DNA from: PXAP01 sp964520585
Lineage (GTDB): Bacteria > Bacteroidota > Bacteroidia > Bacteroidales > PUMT01
Assembly: GCA_964520585.1 (NCBI GenBank)
Contig: CAZFOO010000002.1
Location: forward strand, 29,393 to 93,392
Direction: 5' to 3'
DNA: 64,000 nucleotides
Below, in pieces: positions 45,231-53,369 of this stretch. The stretch's first letter is position 1. Each line of letters begins with the position of its first letter. Position numbers and translations under genes: made by a program. The notes beneath the pieces were generated by a model. The model was not told the DNA's origin, did no database searches, and saw nothing but the letters and a program-made list of their open reading frames with translations.

Positions 45231-46709
45231 TTGAATCCTTTAAAACAACTTGCCGGTCAAACCGCCATTTATGGTCTGAGTAGTGTTTTGGCGCGTATTC
45301 TTAATTTTTTGCTTGTACCGTTTTATACCCGGATTTTTGTTGACACTGCTGAATATGGTATAATTAATGAATTATATGCCTATGTGGCTTTTCTTATTAT
45401 CGTGCTTACATATGGTATGGAGACAGCTTTCTTTAGATTTACCTCTAAACATAATAATTCTCAGCTTGTTTTTTCTACTTCTGTTATTTCCTTAATTATT
45501 ACCTCTATATTATTTGCTATTATCATAATATTTTTCTTTCCAACGATCGCCCAACTAATTGGTTACGGAGAAAAAGCTAATTTTGTTCTTATACTTGGCA
45601 TTGTATTATCTTTCGATGCTATGGCAGCTATTCCTTTCGCCAGACTCAGATATATGAATAAAGCGTTAAAATTTGCATTGATAAAGCTATTTAATATTTG
45701 TACTAATATTTTCTTTAATATTTTTTTTCTTATCATCATTCCTTTTCTTATTGATAGAGGTTATTCTTTTTTTATATTCGATATTATATATGATCCCGAT
45801 TTCAAAGTAGGATATGTTTTCGTATCAAATTTTCTTGCTTCGTTTTTTACACTCTTATTCTTTTTAAAGGATATTATTCGTACTAGATTTATTTTTTCCT
45901 GGGGTTTATTAAAATCCATGCTTTTCTATTCTTTTCCGTTGCTTATTGCCGGACTTGCAGGTACTGTAAATGAGGTTATTGACCGGATTATGCTTAGGTA
46001 TCGGTTACCTTCGGAAATTAATGCTCTTGAGCAAATTGGAATATATGGTGCTAATATTAAAATTGCTGTTTTGATGACCTTGTTCATCCAAATGTTCAGA
46101 TATGCTTTTGAGCCGTTTTTTTTCAGCCAGGAAAAGAATATTTATAATAGAAAATTATATGCGGATGTTTTACATTATTTTGTAATATTTGGAATTTTTG
46201 GGTTTCTTTTTATTACTTTATATATAGATATTTTTAAATATATTATTGGTCCCCAATATCGGGAAGGACTCGATATTGTTCCGGTTGTACTTCTTGGAAA
46301 CCTGATGCTTGGTATTTATTTTAATTTGTCTGTTTGGTATAAATTAAAAGAAATGACTATATATGGGGCTGTTTTTGCTACTACCGGTGCCATTGTTACT
46401 TTAAGTGTAAACTATTGGTTTATTCCTCTTTTTGGATACCTGGCTTCTGCGTGGGCTCATTTCTTTTCATATTTTGTCATGGTTATTCTGGCCTATTTTT
46501 CCGGCAGGTTTTATTATCCCGTGCCTTATAAGATTAGCTGGTTATTATTTTATTTTACTGTTGGATTTTTGTTATACATATTATCTGTTTTAGTATATGT
46601 TGAGGGGATGTTTTTGCGTATGTCAATTAACACTTTATTTATACTTATTTTTGTTGTCCTTGCATATTTTATAGAAAAGAAAAATATTATTGAGATTGTT
46701 AAAAAATAA
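45231..46709 (+). CDS. Polysaccharide flippase (Wzx/MATE-like, MOP superfamily)
   Basis: Inner membrane protein with about 14 helices expected to flip lipid-linked glycans. 492 residues. The start is TTG at 45231: it gives NPLKQLAGQTAIYGLSSVLA, the normal N-terminus of this Bacteroidota group. FLLVPFYTRIFVDTAEYGI and DRIMLRYRLP are typical. It leads the operon flippase, dut, TPR lipoprotein, DUF4292 lipoprotein, EnvC-like protein. Which glycan it moves is unknown; no glycosyltransferases are nearby. Confidence 0.87.
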   Translation: MNPLKQLAGQTAIYGLSSVLARILNFLLVPFYTRIFVDTAEYGIINELYAYVAFLIIVLTYGMETAFFRFTSKHNNSQLVFSTSVISLIITSILFAIIIIFFFPTIAQLIGYGEKANFVLILGIVLSFDAMAAIPFARLRYMNKALKFALIKLFNICTNIFFNIFFLIIIPFLIDRGYSFFIFDIIYDPDFKVGYVFVSNFLASFFTLLFFLKDIIRTRFIFSWGLLKSMLFYSFPLLIAGLAGTVNEVIDRIMLRYRLPSEINALEQIGIYGANIKIAVLMTLFIQMFRYAFEPFFFSQEKNIYNRKLYADVLHYFVIFGIFGFLFITLYIDIFKYIIGPQYREGLDIVPVVLLGNLMLGIYFNLSVWYKLKEMTIYGAVFATTGAIVTLSVNYWFIPLFGYLASAWAHFFSYFVMVILAYFSGRFYYPVPYKISWLLFYFTVGFLLYILSVLVYVEGMFLRMSINTLFILIFVVLAYFIEKKNIIEIVKK

Positions 46710-46716
46710 TAATACA

Positions 46717-47154
46717 ATGATTAAATTGAAAATTAAAAATTTATCGAATAATTTCCTTCCTGGATATGCCACCGAATATTCTTCAGGGATGGATCTTCGT
46801 GCTAATATTGAAGAACCATTAAAAATTTTACCACTTCAAAGATGTATTGTCCCTACAGGATTATTTATTGAATTGACTAAAGGATATGAAGCGCAGATCC
46901 GTCCACGTAGTGGGATGGCTATTAAATATGGGATAACGGTTTTAAATTCACCCGGAACTATCGATTCTGATTATCGTGGAGAGATTAAGGTCATACTTAT
47001 TAATTTATCCGAAAAGGAGTATACTGTAAATAATGGTGACAGGATATGTCAAATGGTTATACATAAGTATGAACAAATTGAATGGGAGGAATCTTCTGAC
47101 CTTGATATTACTCAGCGAGGAGCTGGAGGATTTGGACATACTGGAAAATCCTGA
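46717..47154 (+). CDS. dut: Deoxyuridine 5'-triphosphate nucleotidohydrolase (dUTPase)
   Basis: Hydrolyses dUTP to dUMP, keeping uracil out of DNA and feeding thymidylate synthesis. The trimeric family's five motifs are present: SSGMDLRANI, RPRSGMAIKYGI, LNSPGTIDSDYRGEIKVILI (motif 3 with the catalytic Asp), DRICQMVIHKYE and the C-terminal RGAGGFGHTGKS. ATG at 46717 (MIKLKIKNLS) is preferred; the longer frame starts with TTG at 46690 inside the flippase gene. That leaves seven bases to the flippase stop. Length is about 145 residues. Confidence 0.95.
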   Translation: MIKLKIKNLSNNFLPGYATEYSSGMDLRANIEEPLKILPLQRCIVPTGLFIELTKGYEAQIRPRSGMAIKYGITVLNSPGTIDSDYRGEIKVILINLSEKEYTVNNGDRICQMVIHKYEQIEWEESSDLDITQRGAGGFGHTGKS

Positions 47155-47216
47155 GCCTCCGGAAAGGCCTTTTGCGTTATTAAGGCGTTTGATTTTATGT
47201 TAAACAAAATTGTGTT

Positions 47217-48971
47217 ATGAAATATTTAGATTATTATTTAACTAAAACATTTACAGTTTTTTTGATTTCTTTCACAATTGTTGTTTTTGCCGGATGTATT
47301 AATCAAAAAAACATTTCTGTTTCAGGAACTTTGGACGAACTTGATGAGCGTTCCAGATTTGAATATGAATATTCCTTAAATGAAGCTTTGAAATTCAAAT
47401 TATTGGGAGACCACGCCCGTGCTGTTCAGTTTTTTAAAAGATGTATTGAACTATATCCTCATAGTCATGTGGCTTATTATGAATTATCTAATATTTATTT
47501 TTCTTATGGTGAATTTGATTTATCCGTAGAATATGGCCAAAAGGCTCTGGATATTGAAAGTGGTAATATTTGGTATTATATTCAGTTGGGTCAAATTTTA
47601 TATGAGAATGAAAAGTTTGAAGATTCATTTCGAATTTATAAAGAGGCTATTCAGATATTCAGAGATAATCTGAAATTAAAATTTACTCTTGCTGCAATGC
47701 TAACTGAACGAAAAGAGTATAATGAGGCATTAGTAATTTATGATGAATTGGAATCTTTAATTGGGATCGATGAAAGAATATATTTGTCCAGGCAACAAAT
47801 ATATATGGAAAAAGGTCAATTTGAAAAAGCCTATGATATACTCGGTGAACTTATTTTAAATTTTCCTGAAGAGCCGCGTTATTATGGAATATTGGCTGAA
47901 TTATATGTTACCATTGGTATGTATGATGAAGCATTGGATACTTATGATCAATTATTTGAGATTGATCCTTTTAATGGTAATGCACAATTATCTATTGCGG
48001 AATTCTTTTTGCATAAAGGCAATAATAATAAAGCTTTTAATTATTATAAGGAAGCTTTTAGAAATCCTTCACTTGAATTTAATGAAAAAATTCGTATTTA
48101 TAATTCCATGGCTTCCGGTAATTCACCATATGATTATATCGATGATCATGTGATTGAACTTGGTAAAATTCTTATTGATGAGTATCCCGGCGAAGATTTA
48201 GCTAAAATTGTTTTGTCTGAGAAGTATATTTCTGCCGGATTTTTTGCTGAAGGTAGAGATTTATTGTATTCATTATACATCAATGGAATGGATAATCAGG
48301 CATTAGCAGAACAACTAATCAGTGTAACAGGGTTTAGTGAAGATTATGACATGGTAATTGATCTGGGCGAAGAATTTTTAAAACTATATGATCAAAGTGC
48401 TATAATTTATTATTTTACCGGCGTTGCTCATCACGTAAAAAATAATACGGACAAGGCACTGGAAATATTTCTTGAAGCAATTGATTTCCTTGAACATGAT
48501 AATGAATTCCTCGTACATATTTATTCTTATCTTGGTGATATATATAACGAGAAAAATGATTATATTAATTCTGATAAATATTTCAATTTAGCTATAGAAC
48601 TCGATAATGAAAATCTGCTTACTCTTAATAATTATGCATATTATCTTTCCATAAGGGAAGAGAAACTTGAAACTGCACTTAAGTATAGTTTAATTACTAT
48701 TAATAATGAGCCCACTAATTCTTCCTATTTGGATACTTATGCCTGGATTTTGTATAAACTTAAAAAATTTGAAGAGGCTGTGAAGTATATTGATCTTGCA
48801 TATGAAAACAGTGGATCTACAAATTTTGAGATTTTGAAACATTATGGTGCAATTTTACTGGAATTGAACAGATTTAATGAAGCTAAAGAAATTTTATATA
48901 AGGCCAAAGAACTGGCAGATGAAAAGGAAGAGATCAAAGAAATTGAAATGTTACTGGATAATGTTCATTAA
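47217..48971 (+). CDS. Tetratricopeptide-repeat lipoprotein
   Basis: 584 residues. An N-terminal signal peptide with lipobox VVFAGCINQ (Cys near 27) is followed by many TPR-like helical pairs, for example ARAVQFFKRCIELYPHSHVA, GEFDLSVEYGQKALDIESGN, KAYDILGELILNFPEEPRYY and KAYEALDTYDQLFEIDPF-like repeats through to the C-terminus. Probably an outer-membrane-attached scaffold facing the periplasm. The position between dut and the DUF4292 gene is conserved in Bacteroidota as far as I recall. Very AT-rich codon use. No enzymatic domain seen. Confidence 0.85.
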   Translation: MKYLDYYLTKTFTVFLISFTIVVFAGCINQKNISVSGTLDELDERSRFEYEYSLNEALKFKLLGDHARAVQFFKRCIELYPHSHVAYYELSNIYFSYGEFDLSVEYGQKALDIESGNIWYYIQLGQILYENEKFEDSFRIYKEAIQIFRDNLKLKFTLAAMLTERKEYNEALVIYDELESLIGIDERIYLSRQQIYMEKGQFEKAYDILGELILNFPEEPRYYGILAELYVTIGMYDEALDTYDQLFEIDPFNGNAQLSIAEFFLHKGNNNKAFNYYKEAFRNPSLEFNEKIRIYNSMASGNSPYDYIDDHVIELGKILIDEYPGEDLAKIVLSEKYISAGFFAEGRDLLYSLYINGMDNQALAEQLISVTGFSEDYDMVIDLGEEFLKLYDQSAIIYYFTGVAHHVKNNTDKALEIFLEAIDFLEHDNEFLVHIYSYLGDIYNEKNDYINSDKYFNLAIELDNENLLTLNNYAYYLSIREEKLETALKYSLITINNEPTNSSYLDTYAWILYKLKKFEEAVKYIDLAYENSGSTNFEILKHYGAILLELNRFNEAKEILYKAKELADEKEEIKEIEMLLDNVH

Positions 48972-49334
48972 AATTTATTGAGATAATAAAATAATTGAGA
49001 GATCTGTTCAATTTTAATATTAAGCAATAAATACTCCTATTTAAAATTGGTACAATATTAACTTCAATTCCTTGTTTTTAAAAGGAAAGCTTACAGTCTG
49101 ATAGCACCTAATGAAATTACTTTTGCAATCTGCAAAAATTGATAAATAATTATTTAAATGTTAACTATATGAAAATTAAGAAGCGCATATAGAAAAATTT
49201 TGAATATTTAACGGTATTACCATGAGTAGCTGGTCGAGTTCTAAACATTTATTGTTGCTCAGAGTCGATAAAAATAGTTTAGATATAGTTATATAAATTG
49301 GATGTTTGATTACTTTAAAATATAGTATAGAAGA
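48972..49334. other. AT-rich intergenic region in the operon
   Basis: About 360 bases between the TPR and DUF4292 genes without a credible gene, hairpin or repeat. The gap suggests that a separate promoter may serve the last two genes, but I could not identify one. Confidence 0.5.
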
Positions 49335-50177
49335 ATGATAAATATTTTTGGAAGTTGTGTTGGTCAAAGGCCTCATAAGTCATTTCTGTTATTTTTATTT
49401 TTTATTGTCGTTATTGCTTCATGTCGAACTATTTCTCCTGTCGTTGAAAACGATGGAATTTTTTCCGGCGATGATATTTATGCTAATCTTGTTGACAAAT
49501 CGCCTGATGTCAGTACATATTCTGTTAGAAGAATGAATGTTAAAATAATTGAAAATGATGAAGAGATGAATCTGCGTGGTTCTGTTAGAATTTCCAGAGA
49601 TTCTGCTATACTTGTCAGTATTAATGCTTTTGCCGGAATTGAAGCAGCACGAATCCTCTTAACTCCTGATAGTGTTAAAATTCTTGACAGAATTAACAGG
49701 AGTTATTTTGCTGGAGATTACCTTGAAGCAGAGAAATTTTTACCTGTTCGCATTAATTACGATATTGTCCAGGGTATTTTTTTTGGTTCCTCAGTAAAAC
49801 TGTTAAATGAATTTGATTTGCCTGACAGAAGCAAAACCGGATATTCTTTTGAGGATAACTCCATGACTTTACGCTATACTGGAAATATTTTTAAGTTTAA
49901 TGAGGTTTCTTTCGATGATGATGTTCTTCAGATCCTTTTTGATAACCACTTTTTGACAAGGGATGTTGAAGTATTCTCTGCGGATAAAAATGTTTATTCT
50001 AAGTTAAGTTTCAACTCATTTGCGTATATGGATGATCAATATTTTCCTGATGATATTGATTTCTATTTCGTTTCGCATAGTATCCCTTTACACGCTAATT
50101 TTCGTTTGAGCAGGATCGAAATTAATCAGGAAATTAACTTCCCTTTCAGTATTCCTTCAGCGTATAAATCTTATTAA
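49335..50177 (+). CDS. DUF4292 family lipoprotein
   Basis: 280 residues. Signal peptide with lipobox VVIASCRTI (Cys around 32). The body matches the Bacteroidota DUF4292 family, a LolA/LolB-like fold: YSVRRMNVKIIENDEEMNLR, GSVRISRDSAILVSINAFAG, EAARILLTPDSVKILDRINR and YFAGDYLEAEKF. A role in binding lipids or lipoproteins is suggested only by the fold. It is followed 10 bases later by the EnvC-like gene, a pairing common in this phylum. Confidence 0.85.
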   Translation: MINIFGSCVGQRPHKSFLLFLFFIVVIASCRTISPVVENDGIFSGDDIYANLVDKSPDVSTYSVRRMNVKIIENDEEMNLRGSVRISRDSAILVSINAFAGIEAARILLTPDSVKILDRINRSYFAGDYLEAEKFLPVRINYDIVQGIFFGSSVKLLNEFDLPDRSKTGYSFEDNSMTLRYTGNIFKFNEVSFDDDVLQILFDNHFLTRDVEVFSADKNVYSKLSFNSFAYMDDQYFPDDIDFYFVSHSIPLHANFRLSRIEINQEINFPFSIPSAYKSY

Positions 50178-50187
50178 AATATTTATT

Positions 50188-51381
50188 ATGAATAAAAATA
50201 TTTTAATATTTATAATTATAGTATTTTTAATTCTGCCTAATATTGGATTGTCCCAAACAAAATCTGAGCTTGAACGAAAGAGATCTCAGGCACAGGAAAT
50301 TATCAATACTACAACTGAATTATTGGAAAAAACCAGTACAAGTCGACAAAATACTTTGGAACGGCTAAGCATATTAAATAGGAGGTTACAAGGACGCAGG
50401 GATATTATAAATACCATTCGGGCAGAAATCAGGTATATTGATAATTCTATCTCTGAAAGACAACAAAAAATAGAAAATTTGGAATCGGAACTTATTGAAA
50501 CGAGGCAATCTTATGCCCGTTTGATTAACATAGCTTATCGGCATCGTTTTTCTCATCAGAGACTCATGTTCGTTTTATCAGCACGAGATTTTAATCAGGC
50601 ATACCGCCGGCTGAAATATTTGCAACAATATGGAAGATCAAGAAAAAAGCAAATAGAAACCATACAATTGCTCACTTCCCAGATTATTGATGAGATCGAA
50701 ACTCTTGAGAAGCAAAGGAAGGAAAAAGGAGAATTGCTTGATAAACAAATCTATGAGACTGGTGTTTTGCAAAATGAGACCAAAGAACAAAGTTCTGCCG
50801 TTCAAAATTTACAGAAACGTGAACGGCAACTAAAAGAAGAACTTGCAAAACAAGAGAAAGTCGCCGATGCTCTTCAAAAAGCTATAGAAGAACTTTTAAG
50901 GAATGAAACAGGTTCTGCCGATGATAAATCGGAATATGAATTAACACCATCAGAAAGAATTATTTCCGATCAATTTCAACAGAATAAAGGGGGTTTACCA
51001 TGGCCTATAGAAAGAGGAGTTGTAACCGGATATTTTGGTGAACACGCTCATCCTGTACTAAAGGGTATTAAAACCCAGAATAATGGTATAGATATTAGTA
51101 CTGTTGAAGATGCCGAGGTTTATTCTGTATTTGAAGGAATAGTACGTCAGGTTTTAACTGTTCCTGGATCTAATAATGTCGTGCTGCTGCGCCATGGTAA
51201 TTATCTCACTGTTTATTCAAACCTGTCTCAGGTTTATGTCCGCGCCGGAGATAGAGTTGATATTAAACAGCTTATAGGCCGTGTTTTTAATGACAGTGAT
51301 GAAAATAAAAGCATTTTGCACCTCGAGATTTGGGAGGAAAATAATAAACTTGATCCAATGTTATGGCTTAGCAGACAATAG
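50188..51381 (+). CDS. EnvC-like murein hydrolase activator with a degenerate LytM domain
   Basis: 397 residues. Signal peptide (ILIFIIIVFLILPNIGLSQ), then a long coiled coil (about 25-250) and a C-terminal LytM/M23 domain (about 280-397). Active LytM enzymes have HxxxD and HxH zinc motifs. Here the first reads NNGIDIST (Asn in place of His) and the second ILHLEIWEE (Ile for the first His). It therefore probably lacks catalysis and activates cell-wall amidases, as EnvC does. It ends the flippase-dut operon. Confidence 0.87.
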   Translation: MNKNILIFIIIVFLILPNIGLSQTKSELERKRSQAQEIINTTTELLEKTSTSRQNTLERLSILNRRLQGRRDIINTIRAEIRYIDNSISERQQKIENLESELIETRQSYARLINIAYRHRFSHQRLMFVLSARDFNQAYRRLKYLQQYGRSRKKQIETIQLLTSQIIDEIETLEKQRKEKGELLDKQIYETGVLQNETKEQSSAVQNLQKRERQLKEELAKQEKVADALQKAIEELLRNETGSADDKSEYELTPSERIISDQFQQNKGGLPWPIERGVVTGYFGEHAHPVLKGIKTQNNGIDISTVEDAEVYSVFEGIVRQVLTVPGSNNVVLLRHGNYLTVYSNLSQVYVRAGDRVDIKQLIGRVFNDSDENKSILHLEIWEENNKLDPMLWLSRQ

Positions 51382-51861
51382 AGTAAAATTTAGTTTTTAT
51401 AAATTTTTTATCTAACACCTAAACGCCTAATTTTATTTGATAATTATGGCACATATATTTTGATAATTAAATTAGATGATTTATTTACAACTGGTTCTGT
51501 TTTTAAGTTTCCTGTTTGAATTATATATCAAGTAGTATTTCTGTTTGTTATAAAGTAGTAATAGATGATTTGCTCTATTAAGTACTAAAATTGAAATTGA
51601 ATTAAAATGATCCCATGTTTAAATATCTGAAAATTTTATAAAAATGAAGAAATATTGTAACTAATTTTGCTTTTAATCTGTATAAGATGAATATTATGTT
51701 AGTTAAACAGCATACGGGGAAAACTAATAATATTATTAACATATTGTTAAAAAGATTGTTATATTCTTAGAGTATCTTTATATAAATAGTTTAACAAAAT
51801 ATTTCTTAATTTTAATTTAGGACTATTTTTGTTATATGATATTGCAATCAATATTAAATAG
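51382..51861. other. AT-rich intergenic region
   Basis: About 480 bases, mostly A and T, between the EnvC-like and HATPase genes. No gene, hairpin or repeat recognised. It may hold the promoter of the HATPase-ybeY genes. Confidence 0.5.
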
Positions 51862-52257
51862 ATGGAAAAAATTATTAATTTATCTTCAAGAATTGAGAAT
51901 TTAAGAGAAGTCGAAAAAATTATCGATGATATATCCTCGGAATTTAGTTTAGGAACCGAAGTTTATGGTAATGTACTCATAGCTTGTCTGGAGGCTGTTA
52001 ATAACGCAATATCCCATGGAAATAAACTGGATCCTGATAAAAATGTAGAGGTAAAATTCAATATTGAAGATAATAAACTTACAGTTATTACACGTGATCA
52101 GGGAGAGGGATTTGATTATAATAATGTCCCTGATCCCACTGCTCCTGAAAATATTGAAAATATTAACGGAAGGGGTATTTTTTTGATGAAACAATTATCT
52201 GATGGACTTGAGTTTCATGAAGGAGGTAGAGTTTCAGAAATTGTTTTTTATTTTTAA
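51862..52257 (+). CDS. HATPase anti-sigma-factor-like protein (RsbW/SpoIIAB type)
   Basis: 131 residues of the GHKL ATPase fold. N-box VLIACLEAVNNAISHGNKLD, then a G1-type box VITRDQGEGFDYNNVPDP and G2-type NINGRGIFLMKQLSDGL. The family includes serine kinases that bind sigma factors or anti-sigma antagonists. No partner gene is nearby. Its position just upstream of ybeY and mnmG is a recurrent Bacteroidota arrangement in my recollection, so it may be a constitutive housekeeping protein. Confidence 0.85.
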   Translation: MEKIINLSSRIENLREVEKIIDDISSEFSLGTEVYGNVLIACLEAVNNAISHGNKLDPDKNVEVKFNIEDNKLTVITRDQGEGFDYNNVPDPTAPENIENINGRGIFLMKQLSDGLEFHEGGRVSEIVFYF

Positions 52258-52266
52258 TAATTTGTT

Positions 52267-52680
52267 TTGGCGATCAATCAAATTTCTGCCGGAATTCAAT
52301 TTAAATATCAGAACATTACATCCCTAAAGAAATGGATATCTGGAGTTTTAAAAGTTGAGAAATGCCGGGTGGGAGATATTACGATTGTGTTTTGTTCCGA
52401 TGATTATCTACTTGAAGTAAATAAGACTTATCTTTCCCATGACTATTATACTGATGTTATAACCTTTGATTATTCGGAAGGTTATAAAATCAGTGGTGAT
52501 ATTATGATTAGTGTTGACCGGGTTGTTGAAAATTCAAAAATTTACTCTGTGGATTTTATTAATGAATTGGATCGTGTTATTATTCATGGTATTTTACATC
52601 TTATTGGGTATTCAGATTATGATTATCAAAGCAAATATCAAATGAAGCAAAAGGAAGACTATTTTCTTTCTAAACGTTAG
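52267..52680 (+). CDS. ybeY: Endoribonuclease YbeY (rRNA maturation)
   Basis: Zinc-dependent RNase that processes 16S rRNA 3' ends and helps ribosome quality control. 137 residues. Start TTG at 52267, 10 bases after the HATPase stop. The zinc motif is RVIIHGILHLIGYSDYDYQS: the first two His are present, but the third ligand of HGxLHLxGYDH is Asp. As I recall, Bacteroidota YbeY often has Asp there. Also present are DDYLLEVNKTYLSHDYYTDV and ISGDIMISVDRV, both family motifs. Confidence 0.92.
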   Translation: MAINQISAGIQFKYQNITSLKKWISGVLKVEKCRVGDITIVFCSDDYLLEVNKTYLSHDYYTDVITFDYSEGYKISGDIMISVDRVVENSKIYSVDFINELDRVIIHGILHLIGYSDYDYQSKYQMKQKEDYFLSKR

Positions 52681-53069
52681 AATTATTTTATTTTTTTTGC
52701 AGATTTTTTTTAACAGCAAACCTAATTGTAGAGCTACTATTTATAGTGAGCTTTTGACTAAAAGGATTGATGAAATAATTTTTGTAAGGAATTGGAGATG
52801 GCTTTTTACGTTGCTCGATAATTCTAAATATTATATATTTTTCTAATATAATGTATTTTTTTGTAGCTATTAAGTATAATTAATTGCACCGTTGGCTAAT
52901 ACCTTCAAATTTAATAATTTTATTATATAGGATTGATATGATTGTCGATTAGCAACTAAAATATTCTATATATTGAGTTTCAAATTATTAATAAATTGAC
53001 TTCCTCGTTTAAGCCTGCCGTACTACTATCAGAGCATTATTTAATTTAATTCTGATGCGCATTTGCCTT
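52681..53069. other. AT-rich intergenic region upstream of repeat copy 4
   Basis: The first part of the 690-base gap between ybeY and mnmG. It shows CTATTTATAGTG at about 52740 and TTGTCGATTAGCAAC near 52935, faint resemblances to the repeat family, and no gene. Confidence 0.45.
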
Positions 53070-53344
53070 GATCGGATACTCATGTGAAATCATGCTCTTT
53101 GTTGAACTCTTCACTGATGAGAACTTGACTTCATCTATTCCTCATGCAACCACTTTACATTTTGCTAAACTGGTCTGATGAACATTTGACCACAAGGTCG
53201 ATTACACCTTCAATATTTCGTTATTTGTTGAAATTTTAACAGATAAGAAATTTAGATAAAAAAACAAGATTTGAAGGTCGATTTCTCATGCAATGTATTG
53301 CGTTTCGTTGAATTTTCAATTGAAAGGAAAATCATGTACATTTG
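53070..53344 (+). repeat. Dispersed intergenic repeat, copy 4 (several tandem units)
   Basis: Three to four degenerate units of about 75-80 bases. Two begin with AAGGTCGATT at 53194 and 53274, 80 bases apart. The last unit contains AAGGTCGATTTCTCATGCAA (53274-53293), identical to 30461-30480, and aligns with copy 3 over GTATTGCG and TTGAATTTTCAATTGA. GATGAGAA- and TTTGTTGAA-like motifs recur in the earlier units. The end forms the mnmG promoter. Confidence 0.8.
53314..53344 (+). promoter_or_regulatory. Putative mnmG promoter within repeat copy 4
   Basis: TTTC (53314-53317), a 19-base spacer and TACATTTG (53337-53344, followed by C) match the Bacteroidota consensus. The predicted start site is about 20 bases before the ATG at 53370. 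Spacing and sequence are almost the same as at 30501-30531. Confidence 0.65.
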
Positions 53345-53369
53345 CTGATTGTTTTTAAATAATATCATC

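Noticed and set aside
53070..53344. Tandem units considered as a CRISPR array
   Set aside because: Units are degenerate, about 80 bases, without identical short repeats or unique spacers, and no cas genes are present.
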